64,000 nt of DNA from Siphonobacter curvatus (GCF_002943425.1 NZ_PTRA01000001.1:2852001-2916000), one strand, 5' to 3'; shown: positions 34,354 to 44,007, counted from the first letter of the stretch. The notes: generated by a model from the sequence alone, not told the origin. Made by a program: numbers and translations.

Positions 34354-35844
34354 ATGACTCGTTTTTTATTCCTCTGCTTCTGGCTCCTGGCGGGCACGCT
34401 GGAAGCACAAATGATGCCCTCCAAACGGCTGGAGATTATGCGGGATGAAAAAAAATCGGAAGATTTTGAAGTGTTGCCACTCGGCAAACAGGGCGTACTG
34501 ATCACTAAAACCGTAGATGATCCCTTTCGGGGCATCGCCCATTTATACCATTTCAGTCGGTACGACTCCACGCTAGCACCTCGCTGGGAAGCGGAATTCA
34601 AACTCAAGTACCCCTTCGAAGGCTTACTCTCCTACCACACCGACGAGCAGTTGTACTGGCTCTGCGGCGATCCCCATTCCGAAAAGATTCAAATCTGGAA
34701 AATCAACCTGGAAACGGGCGATACGGAAATGATTGATGGTGAAGTACTGGCGATTGATGAAGTTTCCAAGTTTAAAGTATTGGGAAACAAAGCCTTTCTG
34801 GCGGGTACCTACAACGATCGTCCGGTAGTAGTGGCGTTTAGTTTTTTTGACAAAAGTTCAAAGGCTCTGCCCGAACTATACGATACTCACCTGTCGATCA
34901 ATGAACTGGACGTGGACGAACGCAGCAACCAAATCCACGTTTTTAGCCGACTGACCCGTAAAGGCAAATGTCAGCTTCAGTTGCAATCGTACGATTACGA
35001 AGGTCGGCTCCTGCATAAAACCATGCTGAGTGACGAGTCCGGCAATAGCCTGATTACTGCCAAGATTGTTCGCCTACAGACCGGAGAATCCCTGTTAGTA
35101 GGAAATTATTCGCTGAATTGTTCGGATTATTCGCAGGGACTGTACCTCACCAAACTCAACGGTACTGAGCCGGATGCCATTCGTTACGTACCTTTTCATG
35201 AACTACAAAATTTCTTCAACTACCTCAAACCCAGTCGGCAGGAACGGTTGAAAAACCGGATTGCCGAACAGCAGAAACGCGGTAAAGACCCCAAGTTTCA
35301 CTACCTGCTTCAGATTCATGATCCAGTTCCGACTGATCATGGGTATTTGCTGGTGGCCGAAGCCTATTTCCCGCAGGCGAAAACAACCGCTTCTACGACC
35401 CCTTTCGTAGTCAGTCGCCCCCGCCGCAATAGTTACGACTCGTACCGATATACCCACGCGTTGGTATGCGGACTGGATGCCTCGGGTAGCTTCGTCTGGG
35501 ATAATTCGATGGATTTGAAAGATTTGACGACGGACGTACTCGGACCACAGGTACAACTCAGCTCGGAAGGCGATACCCTGCGGCTTACGTATTCTCACGA
35601 AAACAAAGTACGTGCCGTGCAGATTCAGGGCAGCAAAACGCTGGGTAAACCGCAGGAGTACGAATTATTTTCTGAGGAACTCAAGAAGGACATGGACCGT
35701 GATACGTACCCTTCACTGGCTTCCTGGTACGGACCGTATTTTCTAAGCTGGGGCTATCGGAAATTTCCGGCTACGGGTCAGCAACCCACCCGTGAGGCTT
35801 TTTTCGTGTACAGACTCGAACATCCACGAGTGGTCGAAGAATAG
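34354..35844 (+). CDS. secreted protein of unknown function
   Basis: A 496-residue protein with a signal peptide (FLFLCFWLLAGTLEAQ, cleaved near residue 19). I recognise no family. Repeating segments with aromatic and Asp/Gly turns (for example HLYHFSRYDSTLAPRWEAEF, QLYWLCGDPHSEKIQIWKIN and FLAGTYNDRPVVVAF) suggest a beta-propeller-like fold that reads or binds something in the periplasm. A basic, Arg/Lys-rich helical stretch (about 285-310) interrupts it. It stands alone between a terminator and the TsaC-like gene. Confidence 0.7.
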   Translation: MTRFLFLCFWLLAGTLEAQMMPSKRLEIMRDEKKSEDFEVLPLGKQGVLITKTVDDPFRGIAHLYHFSRYDSTLAPRWEAEFKLKYPFEGLLSYHTDEQLYWLCGDPHSEKIQIWKINLETGDTEMIDGEVLAIDEVSKFKVLGNKAFLAGTYNDRPVVVAFSFFDKSSKALPELYDTHLSINELDVDERSNQIHVFSRLTRKGKCQLQLQSYDYEGRLLHKTMLSDESGNSLITAKIVRLQTGESLLVGNYSLNCSDYSQGLYLTKLNGTEPDAIRYVPFHELQNFFNYLKPSRQERLKNRIAEQQKRGKDPKFHYLLQIHDPVPTDHGYLLVAEAYFPQAKTTASTTPFVVSRPRRNSYDSYRYTHALVCGLDASGSFVWDNSMDLKDLTTDVLGPQVQLSSEGDTLRLTYSHENKVRAVQIQGSKTLGKPQEYELFSEELKKDMDRDTYPSLASWYGPYFLSWGYRKFPATGQQPTREAFFVYRLEHPRVVEE

Positions 35845-35925
35845 CTTTTCTCGTACCAGAGCCTTTCTTGATGACTTTGGGGGTAAAGACTCCCGTCAGT
35901 ATAACCGAAAACGGTAAACGGGCTG

Positions 35926-35933
35926 TATTTTTG
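35926..35933 (+). promoter_or_regulatory. -7 promoter element abutting the TsaC-like gene
   Basis: A perfect TAnnTTTG (TATTTTTG) ending four bases before the ATG at 35938, as in truA and the gene at 21999. Confidence 0.6.
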
Positions 35934-35937
35934 TCGG

Positions 35938-36492
35938 ATGAATCTTAAAACTTCACTGCAGGTATTACGAAACGGGGGCTTATTACTGCAACCCACCGAC
36001 ACCGTCTGGGGGCTGAGCGGCGACGCAACCCGTTCGGAAACGGTAGCCTTGCTCCGGGATACTTGTCAGATTCCCACCACCCAGGGATTAATTGTACTTT
36101 TATGGGAAACCTCCGTACTGGATCGCTATGTGGTACGCGTACCCGAGCTGGCGTATGACCTCATCGAATACGCCGAAGATCCGCTTACGGTTATCTTTCC
36201 CAAGGGAAAAAACGTAGCCGAAAATGTACTGGGCCCCGACGGCAGTCTGGCCATTCGAGTATTAAAGAAATCCCCTATTCTGGATCTGGTACAGGCTTTT
36301 GGCCGTCCCTTGGTGTCTACAATAGCTACGGTAGCAGGACAGCCCTCACCCCGTACGCTGGCGGACATTCCCGAAAACATCCGTCAGGCTGTACAGGAAA
36401 CGATACCTGCCCCGGCAGGCTGGCAACCGACCAAACCTTCCCGCATGGTACGTCTGGGCGTAGGCGGTGAATTTGAATTTATCCGTAAATAG
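35938..36492 (+). CDS. Sua5/YciO/YrdC family protein with altered active site
   Basis: A 184-residue YrdC-fold protein related to TsaC, which makes threonylcarbamoyl-AMP for tRNA t6A. The fold motifs PTDTVWGLSGDA (19-30), DPLTVIFP (81-88), LAIRVL (104-109) and RPLVST (123-128) are present. The substrate-binding signature KxRPxxK is replaced by CQIPTTQ (43-49), and the STSAN motif reads STIAT (127-131). These residues hold ATP, bicarbonate and threonine in active enzymes, so this copy may be inactive or have another role; a second tsaC elsewhere would settle it. Its leader is predicted to be absent. Confidence 0.8.
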   Translation: MNLKTSLQVLRNGGLLLQPTDTVWGLSGDATRSETVALLRDTCQIPTTQGLIVLLWETSVLDRYVVRVPELAYDLIEYAEDPLTVIFPKGKNVAENVLGPDGSLAIRVLKKSPILDLVQAFGRPLVSTIATVAGQPSPRTLADIPENIRQAVQETIPAPAGWQPTKPSRMVRLGVGGEFEFIRK

Positions 36493-36558
36493 TTTGATTG
36501 AATACTGGAATTCCGGAGGATCGCAACGCCCTTCCGGATTCTCAATTACCCGGTTCAC

Positions 36559-38013
36559 ATGACTGAACACCTTAAAAATCATCCCGTATTTCCGATTATT
36601 GCCCGTTCGGCGGCAGAACTTAACGTTCCTGCCTACGTCATTGGGGGCTACGTACGGGATTTATTACTGAACCGTCCTTCGAAAGATATTGACATTGTTT
36701 GCGTAGGTAGCGGTATTGCTCTCGCTGAACAGGTCGCGAAAAACGCCGGTAGCGAACACGTCTCGCTGGCTGTATACAAAAATTTTGGTACCGCCCAGGT
36801 CAAGTTCGACGGCTGGGAAGTGGAATTTGTCGGAGCCCGGAAAGAGTCGTATCGTTCCGATTCCCGCAAGCCCGTCGTGGAAGATGGTACGCTGGAAGAC
36901 GACCAGAATCGGCGGGATTTTACCATCAATGCCCTGGCTCTTTCCCTGAATTCGAACGATTTTGGTGCGTTAATTGATCCTTTTGACGGACAGACGGATT
37001 TACGCCGGAAAATCATCCGTACACCTTTGGATCCAGCGATTACCTTTTCGGATGATCCTCTGCGAATGCTGCGTGCCATTCGGTTTGCCACGCAGTTGAA
37101 CTTCGATATTGACCCGGATACCTTTACGGGCCTGGAGCAGACTGCTCCCCGTATCGAAATCATTTCGCAGGAGCGGATTACTGACGAGCTGAATAAGATT
37201 TTACGCACGCCAACGCCTTCCTACGGCTTTAAACTACTGGAAATTGCTGGACTACTAAATCTGATTTTCCCCGATTTTGTGGCGTTGAAAGGAGCCGAGC
37301 AAATCGACGGCAAAGGACATAAGGACAATTTTTACCATACGCTCCAGGTACTCGACAACGTGTGCCGAACCAGCGACGATCTGTGGGTTCGCTGGGCGGC
37401 TGTACTACACGACATTGCAAAGCCGGCAACGAAACGTTTTCACCCCAAAATCGGCTGGACTTTCCACGGACACGAAGAGATGGGAGCCCGCATGGTACCC
37501 ACTATTTTCCGGAAATTTCGTTTGCCGCTGGGCGAAGAAATGCGGAAGGTACAGAAGCTCGTTCGTTTGCACCTGCGGCCCATTGCCCTGGCTAAAGACG
37601 GAATTACCGATTCGGCCCTTCGCCGGGTGATGGTGGAAGCCGGGGACGATCTCGACGATCTGATGCGGTTATGCCGGGCGGACATTACGTCCAAAGACGG
37701 CAATCGGGTGAAACGGTACCTCGCTAATTTTGATAAAGTGGAAGCCCTGATGAAGGAAGTGGAAGAACGGGACCAGCTTCGCCAATTCCAGCCCATCATC
37801 ACCGGCGAAATGATCATGGACGTATTTGATCTGGGGCCGTCTAAGGAAGTCGGCCAATTAAAAAATACCATTCGAGAGGCTATCCTGGAGGGTACATTAC
37901 CCAACGACTGGGCTCATGCGTATCCGTTTATGCTCGAAGCCGGAGCTGCTCTGGGCTTTCAACCCGTAAAAGAATTGACGCCCCCGGCTCCTCGGAAAGA
38001 CCAAGAATCATAA
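36559..38013 (+). CDS. cca: CCA tRNA nucleotidyltransferase / poly(A) polymerase family with HD domain
   Basis: A 484-residue class II nucleotidyltransferase. GGYVRDLLLNRPSKDIDIV (29-47) holds the catalytic Asp pair, RRDFTINALAL (near 118) and DPLRMLRAIRFA (near 166) bind the RNA and nucleotide, and the HD-type phosphohydrolase domain is visible as LHDIAKPAT (near 288) with FHGHEE (near 308). It most likely adds or repairs the CCA end of tRNAs; the HD domain may remove phosphates. The 66-base gap from the TsaC-like gene suggests co-transcription, both serving tRNA function. Confidence 0.93.
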   Translation: MTEHLKNHPVFPIIARSAAELNVPAYVIGGYVRDLLLNRPSKDIDIVCVGSGIALAEQVAKNAGSEHVSLAVYKNFGTAQVKFDGWEVEFVGARKESYRSDSRKPVVEDGTLEDDQNRRDFTINALALSLNSNDFGALIDPFDGQTDLRRKIIRTPLDPAITFSDDPLRMLRAIRFATQLNFDIDPDTFTGLEQTAPRIEIISQERITDELNKILRTPTPSYGFKLLEIAGLLNLIFPDFVALKGAEQIDGKGHKDNFYHTLQVLDNVCRTSDDLWVRWAAVLHDIAKPATKRFHPKIGWTFHGHEEMGARMVPTIFRKFRLPLGEEMRKVQKLVRLHLRPIALAKDGITDSALRRVMVEAGDDLDDLMRLCRADITSKDGNRVKRYLANFDKVEALMKEVEERDQLRQFQPIITGEMIMDVFDLGPSKEVGQLKNTIREAILEGTLPNDWAHAYPFMLEAGAALGFQPVKELTPPAPRKDQES

Positions 38014-38095
38014 AATATCGTTAATTTATAAATTCCTTTTTTCTCATTCCTGCGGATTTCACGCCTGATTCCGATCCCGAAATTTGTTAGTACGA

Positions 38096-40216
38096 ATGCT
38101 TCGTTGGCTAGTCCTTGGTTTACTTTTTGTGGTGCATGTCGGTACGGCTCAAACCCGTACGGATTCACTACGTAAACTAAATAATCTAGCCGCCGAACTC
38201 GCCAAACGCGGTCGCTACGACCGGGCCGCTCCCCTGCTTAAAGGAGCGTTGCAGGTCGAAGCAAGGGATACACTTCGCTACAACATGGCTTTGGTCGAAC
38301 TAGCTCAGGGCCACCCCGACCAGGCGAAACAGTGGCTGACTACATCCCTGCCTTTTGCCAATGTAGGCTTACAGAAAGGGCTCATTGCGGGTCAGCAGGG
38401 TCGTTTTTCGGAAGCCCTGACTTATTTCCGAACCACGCCGGCTACGCCCGAAAATTCGGATGCTCTGTTCTACAATCAGGCTATTGCCCTGTGGCGATCT
38501 GCTCCGGAAAAAGCGGATGTGTACCCGCACATCGAACGCTACTTGCAACAATCGGTGAGTACCGATCCTAAATCCCGGCTTGCATTAGGCCAGTTGATGG
38601 CGGCTCAAAACCGCTGGGATGAAGCTGTACGAAACTTTCAGCAGGCTCGTCAGGATGGAGCTGACACGCAGGTACTCTTACGCCTCGGCCACGCCCATCT
38701 GGCCCTAAATCAGCCCGAAGAAGCCCTACAGGTTTTTCAGGAATACCTGGATGCGGGTGGCCGGGAAGGGTATCTGGCTCACCTGGGCATGGCCTATACG
38801 CATTACCGGAAGGGCGATTACGCTGCCGCCGGAGCCGCCTTTCAACGGGTATTACGCATCCGCCCCAACTCCGCCGAAGCGGCTACGGGCATGGGCCATA
38901 TCCTGATTGGCCAGCATCTGGATGGAAAGGCTCTGGCTCAGTATCAGCGGGCTATTAGCTATGATTCAACCTATGCTCCGGGTCGATTGGGACGGGCGAT
39001 GGCCTATTACCGACTGGGACGCTACGCTGAAGCCTGGAAAGATTTCGCGGCGAGTGCTCACATCATTAATCCGGATAATCCGGACTACGCGGATTTTTAC
39101 CTCTGCCGGGGCTTTACGCTGATTCGCCTGAAAAAGTACCGTAACGCTCTAACGGAATTTGAAAATGCCCAGAAGTCTAAACCTAACGAAACGGCCGTGT
39201 ATGCCGGATTGAGTGAAGCCTACCGGGGACTGGGCGATTTTCAACTGGCCCATCGAAACGTGAATGAGGCTTTGAAACGCGAGCCCAATCACGCCGGACT
39301 GCTAACCAACCGGGGAAATTTTCAGTTGAATATCGAGCAATTTAATGACGCTTCTGACGATTACAAACGGGCCATTCAGCTCGATCCCGGTAACATCAAT
39401 GCTCATAACGGCGTAGCCATCACTGACTTGCAACGCGACCGTATTCCCGAAGCGTTGGTACGTTACGATAGTTTACTACTGAAAAATCCCCGACACCCGA
39501 TGTTGTACAACAACCGGGGGATTACGCAATCGTACCGGGGCCTGCAACTGGAATTTGAAAAGAAAGAAACGGAAGCTCAGGGTTCTTACAAAAAATCGCT
39601 GGCTGACTTTCAACGGGCGATGTCCATCGATACGGCGGGGGGCTATTACCGGAATAATATCGGTAACGTGTACCGCATTCTCAACCAGAACGATAAGGCT
39701 GTAGCTAATTACAATGGCTATCTGAGCAAAACGGCCATCAATAATCTCGGCGTTTTGTACGCGGGAACCAAGCAGAAACGCTACTCGTATTACTACATCA
39801 CCACAGCCCTGCAACTCGATTCCACCAATTTTTCTTTCCTTTACAATCGGGCTAAACTCTACCGAAGCGATTATCCGGATTCACTGACTACGCGGGGTAA
39901 GTACCTGCGAGCGGAATCGTTTATTTCACCCAACGCCATTGCCCGCAAGTACAGCAAAGACGGCTACATTACCGTTTATTTATTTGATTATCAATACAAC
40001 ACCTACGAGTTTGAAGGGCAACCCCGCTTTCCCATCAAGGCCGACGCGGGTAAACCCCTGGAGTTTCAGACTTTCTTCGATTTTCAGTCCATACCCGAAC
40101 CGCCGAAACCCGAACCCGTCCCACGGCAGCCGCGTGAATACACGTATCCGAAAGGGAAATCGTTGAAGTCGCCGCGAAAGTCGAAGAATCGGGGGAGTAC
40201 GGAGTGTCCAGTGTGA
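38096..40216 (+). CDS. secreted tetratricopeptide-repeat protein
   Basis: A 706-residue protein with a signal peptide (LRWLVLGLLFVVHVGTAQ) and about twelve tetratricopeptide repeats from residue 30 to 600; clear ones include LLRLGHAHLALNQPEEALQVFQ, AAFQRVLRIRPNSAEAATGMG and TNRGNFQLNIEQFNDASDDYKRAIQLDPGN. Such repeats form a protein-binding superhelix. A Pro/Lys-rich tail (last 40 residues) looks disordered. The partner is unknown. The ATG at 38096 is chosen; the frame opens at a TTG at 38084 that overlaps a weak -7 box. Confidence 0.87.
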   Translation: MLRWLVLGLLFVVHVGTAQTRTDSLRKLNNLAAELAKRGRYDRAAPLLKGALQVEARDTLRYNMALVELAQGHPDQAKQWLTTSLPFANVGLQKGLIAGQQGRFSEALTYFRTTPATPENSDALFYNQAIALWRSAPEKADVYPHIERYLQQSVSTDPKSRLALGQLMAAQNRWDEAVRNFQQARQDGADTQVLLRLGHAHLALNQPEEALQVFQEYLDAGGREGYLAHLGMAYTHYRKGDYAAAGAAFQRVLRIRPNSAEAATGMGHILIGQHLDGKALAQYQRAISYDSTYAPGRLGRAMAYYRLGRYAEAWKDFAASAHIINPDNPDYADFYLCRGFTLIRLKKYRNALTEFENAQKSKPNETAVYAGLSEAYRGLGDFQLAHRNVNEALKREPNHAGLLTNRGNFQLNIEQFNDASDDYKRAIQLDPGNINAHNGVAITDLQRDRIPEALVRYDSLLLKNPRHPMLYNNRGITQSYRGLQLEFEKKETEAQGSYKKSLADFQRAMSIDTAGGYYRNNIGNVYRILNQNDKAVANYNGYLSKTAINNLGVLYAGTKQKRYSYYYITTALQLDSTNFSFLYNRAKLYRSDYPDSLTTRGKYLRAESFISPNAIARKYSKDGYITVYLFDYQYNTYEFEGQPRFPIKADAGKPLEFQTFFDFQSIPEPPKPEPVPRQPREYTYPKGKSLKSPRKSKNRGSTECPV

Positions 40217-40342
40217 GGAGGCGTATTGTTTTGAGTGTAGGCCAGCCGCAGTTTAGATTTTTGAGATTTAAGAATCGGGAGGTTTCAGGCTGTTAACAGT
40301 TTTGTATCGGAGAGGTCTGAAAATTCAGGTAAAACTTGCCTT

Positions 40343-41212
40343 ATGCAAAAACTTCTCTTCTTACTGGCGTTTCTGGCCTGGGGTTGTACTCGAAAGCCCC
40401 AGGATCTTTCCCTTTTACAGGGCGATTGGGTAACCACCAATGCCCTGGTACGTAACTCGTTAAGTGATCAGCCAATAACGTTTTCGTTCGAAGACTCTCT
40501 TTGTTCGTACCTTTTTGCCTCGCTGGGGTATTCGAAGTATAGCCTTCAAAACGATACACTCCTGATCAAAACGGTACACCCTCTCTTGGGTAACCATTTC
40601 CATGGAACCAAACAGGAGGCTTCAAACCCTGCTTTCTCCATTCGAAAACTACAGGCCGATCGGCTTCAACTCCAACCCGCCAATGCAGCAACCCAAGCCA
40701 TTCTTAAGAGATATAATCTTCGGCCAGGACGGGTTTTAAAACTACGGAAACTAACGACCAAGAATCAGATTCGTTTTCGCAAGATTGGGTTTTACAGTAC
40801 GGGCTGTTTCGGCAGTTGCCCCTGGATGTACCTGGAAATTGATAGTTTGGGGCATTTTCTATTTCATGGAAAAGAGGATACGAATCCGACCGGTCTGCAT
40901 CGAGGACAGCTCCCATTGCCATTCGTGAGCCTACTTAATAACAAGTTACAGCAGCTCGATTTGCGTACGTTGAAACCGTATTATGCAGCCAATTGGACGG
41001 ATGATCAGCAATGGGGACTTCGTATTACGTATGCGGATCAATCCACAGAAGTTCATGTGTATGGGTACGATAAAGAGCCACTGGAATTGCGGATTCTTTT
41101 TAATCTATTGATGGACTTGTACCACCACCTTGCCTTAACTCCTGATTCAACCGTACTGAAAGCCTTCGAATTTAAGGAGTTTATGAAAGGCAAAATTATT
41201 CCTGGGACTTAG
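40343..41212 (+). CDS. lipoprotein with a DUF6438 domain
   Basis: A 289-residue lipoprotein; the lipobox is AWGC (Cys15). Residues 25-130 form an uncharacterised, beta-rich first domain. The second half (about 145-275) fits DUF6438, with the FYSTGCFGSCPWMYLEI signature, whose two Cys could form a disulphide, and a following GHFLFHG strand. The function of DUF6438 is unknown. It is in the envelope and stands alone. Confidence 0.8.
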   Translation: MQKLLFLLAFLAWGCTRKPQDLSLLQGDWVTTNALVRNSLSDQPITFSFEDSLCSYLFASLGYSKYSLQNDTLLIKTVHPLLGNHFHGTKQEASNPAFSIRKLQADRLQLQPANAATQAILKRYNLRPGRVLKLRKLTTKNQIRFRKIGFYSTGCFGSCPWMYLEIDSLGHFLFHGKEDTNPTGLHRGQLPLPFVSLLNNKLQQLDLRTLKPYYAANWTDDQQWGLRITYADQSTEVHVYGYDKEPLELRILFNLLMDLYHHLALTPDSTVLKAFEFKEFMKGKIIPGT

Positions 41213-41363
41213 CACCCGTTTCGCTGCATTACTTATCGAACTAAATTATGAAGTCCTCTCATTATCGATAAGCCCCGTGGAAAGGTCGTAGTACCCGAGC
41301 ATCCCCAAGGCAAGATTCCTTCCAGAAGTAACCCTACCTCACCAATTAACAGGACAAGCAAAC

Positions 41364-41371
41364 TACTTTTG
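41364..41371 (+). promoter_or_regulatory. -7 promoter element of the OsmC gene
   Basis: A perfect TAnnTTTG (TACTTTTG), giving a leader of about 57 bases. Confidence 0.5.
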
Positions 41372-41433
41372 CAGGAACGTTGTTAATGCAATGTTGAAAC
41401 AGGTCTACCCAAAACGGTAAAATCCCTCCTATC

Positions 41434-41895
41434 ATGCAAGTTGAATTAGTTCGCGTTGATGACGCTTTTCATTTTCAGGCTTCCGGCTCTTCGGAGGCTT
41501 CGGTATCCATTGATGCTTCTGAGGCCGTGGGCGGTCATAATGCAGGCGTACGGCCGATGGAATTGTTACTGATGGGTCTGGGCGGATGTACGGCCATTGA
41601 TGTGATTTTGGTGCTGAAAAAGCAACGTTTACAAATTGAGGATTTTCGGGTCAGTGTATCGGGGGAACGGGAGAAAATTGAAGGTACAGAAATGAGTCCG
41701 TTCCGGAAAATCAACCTGCATTATCAAATCAAAGGCAACGTACCCCAGGAAAAAGCCGAACGAGCCATTCAGCTTTCCATGGAAAAATACTGCTCAGCCA
41801 CCGCTCAGTTGTCACCCACGGCTGAGATTACTCATACGCTGACAATCGAAGGCGTAAGTCCTCAGGAAATTCAGGCGGATAGCCTGGCTGAGTAA
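41434..41895 (+). CDS. OsmC family protein
   Basis: A 153-residue OsmC/Ohr-fold protein. The two redox cysteines are Cys52 ([10 protein letters not shown]) and Cys120 ([11 protein letters not shown]), and the RPMELLLMG helix before the first is typical. OsmC proteins reduce organic hydroperoxides with thiols; the YhfA-like subgroup, which this resembles by its [13 protein letters not shown] segment, is less well defined. It is cytoplasmic. It has its own -7 box and is followed by thyA, which also has one. Confidence 0.93.
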   Translation: MQVELVRVDDAFHFQASGSSEASVSIDASEAVGGHNAGVRPMELLLMGLGGCTAIDVILVLKKQRLQIEDFRVSVSGEREKIEGTEMSPFRKINLHYQIKGNVPQEKAERAIQLSMEKYCSATAQLSPTAEITHTLTIEGVSPQEIQADSLAE

Positions 41896-41909
41896 AGTTT
41901 AAGAAGTGT

Positions 41910-41917
41910 TACCTTTG
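41910..41917 (+). promoter_or_regulatory. -7 promoter element of thyA
   Basis: A perfect TAnnTTTG (TACCTTTG) 55 bases ahead of the thyA ATG. Confidence 0.5.
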
Positions 41918-41972
41918 CCGCCTGAACCCAGACTTCCAGAAGGAGTCAACCGACGTTCAGCACCCAGTATCA

Positions 41973-42767
41973 ATGAAACAATACCAGGATCTACTTCAGC
42001 ATATTCTTGACCACGGTACCCGAAAAACGGACCGTACGGGCACGGGCACCATTTCCGTATTTGGCTACCAGATGCGATTCAATCTGGCCGAGGGATTTCC
42101 CCTGGTTACGACGAAGAAGGTCCATACCAAATCGATCATTCATGAACTTTTGTGGTTTCTGAAGGGCGAAACTAATATTCAATACCTGAAAGAGAACGGC
42201 GTGAGTATCTGGGACGAATGGGCCGACGCCGAAGGGAATCTTGGTCCCGTGTACGGCAAGCAGTGGCGGAGCTGGGAAGGCCCCGACGGTCAGGTTATTG
42301 ACCAGATCACGCAGGCTGTCGATCTGCTCCGCAAATCGCCCGATTCCCGTCGTATTCTGGTTTCAGCCTGGAACCCTGCGGACCTTGGACAGATGGCTTT
42401 GCAACCCTGCCATGCTCTGTTCCAGTTTTACGTAGCCGATAACAAACTTTCCTGCCAGTTGTACCAACGCAGTGCGGATGTATTTCTGGGCGTACCATTC
42501 AACATTGCCAGCTACGCATTGCTGACGATGATGATTGCTCAGGTGACGAACCTCGAACTCGGCGATTTCATCTGGACGGGTGGCGATACGCACCTGTACC
42601 TCAATCACCTCGAACAAGTGGAGCTCCAGTTGAGTCGCGAACCCCGACCCCTACCTACGATGCGACTGAATCCGGACGTGACCGACTTATTTGCTTTCAA
42701 ATACGAAGATTTCAAGCTGGAAAACTATGACCCCTGGCCAGCCATCAAGGCTCCGGTTGCGGTATAA
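41973..42767 (+). CDS. thyA: thymidylate synthase
   Basis: A 264-residue ThyA, exactly the usual short bacterial length. The nucleophile is Cys146 in [22 protein letters not shown] near 21, [21 protein letters not shown] and HLYLNHLEQ complete the dUMP and folate sites. It methylates dUMP to dTMP with methylenetetrahydrofolate. A folA (dihydrofolate reductase) gene often follows in related genomes, but none is here. It ends in a good terminator. Confidence 0.98.
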   Translation: MKQYQDLLQHILDHGTRKTDRTGTGTISVFGYQMRFNLAEGFPLVTTKKVHTKSIIHELLWFLKGETNIQYLKENGVSIWDEWADAEGNLGPVYGKQWRSWEGPDGQVIDQITQAVDLLRKSPDSRRILVSAWNPADLGQMALQPCHALFQFYVADNKLSCQLYQRSADVFLGVPFNIASYALLTMMIAQVTNLELGDFIWTGGDTHLYLNHLEQVELQLSREPRPLPTMRLNPDVTDLFAFKYEDFKLENYDPWPAIKAPVAV

Positions 42768-42789
42768 ATCAGGACTACAGCGTTGTGCT

Positions 42790-42825
42790 AAAGCCACGGG
42801 ATACGACGTTGTCTCGTGGCTTTTT
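42790..42825 (+). terminator. intrinsic terminator of thyA
   Basis: AAAGCCACG (42790-42798) pairs with CGTGGCTTT (42815-42823) followed by TTTTT. Confidence 0.85.
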
Positions 42826-42944
42826 GTTGGTATACTTGGGGATTTTCTTGGTATGAGATCCAGAACTTGCACCTGTTTTTAGCAAAACCAGGAGTAGTAT
42901 GGTTAAGATGAACGTATCACGTTGCCCATTACCGTGACAGGACC

Positions 42945-42990
42945 AGGGGTTGTACCCCTAACTAATTCGATTGAACCCCTTCGGGGTGTT
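42945..42990. other. nested hairpins upstream of the gene at 43065
   Basis: AGGGGTTGTACCCCT (42945-42959) forms one hairpin and AACCCC-TTC-GGGGT (42974 onward) a second. ACCCCTAAC at 42954 can instead pair with the GTTAGGGT that follows the second, giving alternative folds. It may be a terminator remnant or a leader structure. Confidence 0.4.
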
Positions 42991-43064
42991 AGGGTTTTAA
43001 TACGTTAAACTTTTGAAACCCATCCAACTAACTCAACCTCGATCCAACGCCTTTCTCCCCTACC

Positions 43065-43820
43065 ATGACCACCCTTCTCCTCAAACTGATTCTCATGCCC
43101 TCGCTGATTGGTGGCGTTACACTGGCCGCCCGTCGCTGGGGGAATGTGGTGGGCGGATGGCTGGGCGGTTTTCCCTGGATTGCGGGCCCTATTTCGATTT
43201 TTCTGGCCCTGGAACAGAGTAAAGGTTTTGCGGCTCAGTCAGCGGCGGGTTCTCTTCTCGGCTGCTTTTCAACCTATGCTTTTGCCTGGCTCTACGCGAA
43301 AGGGGCGGCACGCTTGCACTGGTTTCCCCTGTTGATGGGCTGCTACGCGATGATTTTTGTTTCGTTGTATCTGGGCCAGTTTTACACGGGCAGTATACAC
43401 GTTTTATTCGTAGCCTTATTACTGTTCATTGCACTGGTTTATTGGAAGTTTCCGCGGCCTGCTGTTCCAACGCATATTCCACCTCCACCCCGTTTTGATT
43501 TGCCTTTGCGAATGCTGGTTGCCACGGTTTTTGTCGCGGGAATTACGCAACTGGCGGCCTGGACGGGCCCGGTCTGGAGTGGGCTGCTTACTCCTTTTCC
43601 GATCATGACGACCTGTCTGGCCGTATTTACGCACATCCAGCAGGGCCCCGCCCAATGTGCCCGTATTTTGCGGGGAATGGTCAGCTCCGGCTTTGGTTTT
43701 GCAGCTTTTCTGTACGGCGTGGGCTTATTATTGCCACATACGTCTCTATGGGTGGCGTATAGTATAGCCCTACTCTTTTCTTCACTAACCAACCTGTTGA
43801 CGTTAAAGTTTTTAAAGTAG
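43065..43820 (+). CDS. membrane protein with internal duplication
   Basis: A 251-residue inner-membrane protein with about eight hydrophobic segments. Two halves carry a shared pattern: LAARRWGNVVGGWLGGFP near 20-37 and LAAWTGPVWSGLLTPFP near 164-180, each followed by a helix and a Gln/Ala-rich step. The short middle loop is Pro-rich (HIPPPPRF). It resembles small DUF3147/GlpM-like duplicated proteins, but I cannot name it. It is likely a transporter or channel of unknown substrate. It stands alone. Confidence 0.75.
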   Translation: MTTLLLKLILMPSLIGGVTLAARRWGNVVGGWLGGFPWIAGPISIFLALEQSKGFAAQSAAGSLLGCFSTYAFAWLYAKGAARLHWFPLLMGCYAMIFVSLYLGQFYTGSIHVLFVALLLFIALVYWKFPRPAVPTHIPPPPRFDLPLRMLVATVFVAGITQLAAWTGPVWSGLLTPFPIMTTCLAVFTHIQQGPAQCARILRGMVSSGFGFAAFLYGVGLLLPHTSLWVAYSIALLFSSLTNLLTLKFLK

Positions 43821-44007
43821 TCCTCTGGCTCTGACCGCTACTTCTGCGGAAATTGATACGTCTTTGGGAGACAGACTGTTTAGACTCATCGCTGGTACAG
43901 GATTTTCGCCGAATGTGTTGAGAGTTCAATAAGAAAAACTCATTTTTGAGTGCGTATCCGTCGGTCCGCCGACTCGCCTGTTTAACCTCAAGCTAAAACA
44001 TTTCTCT

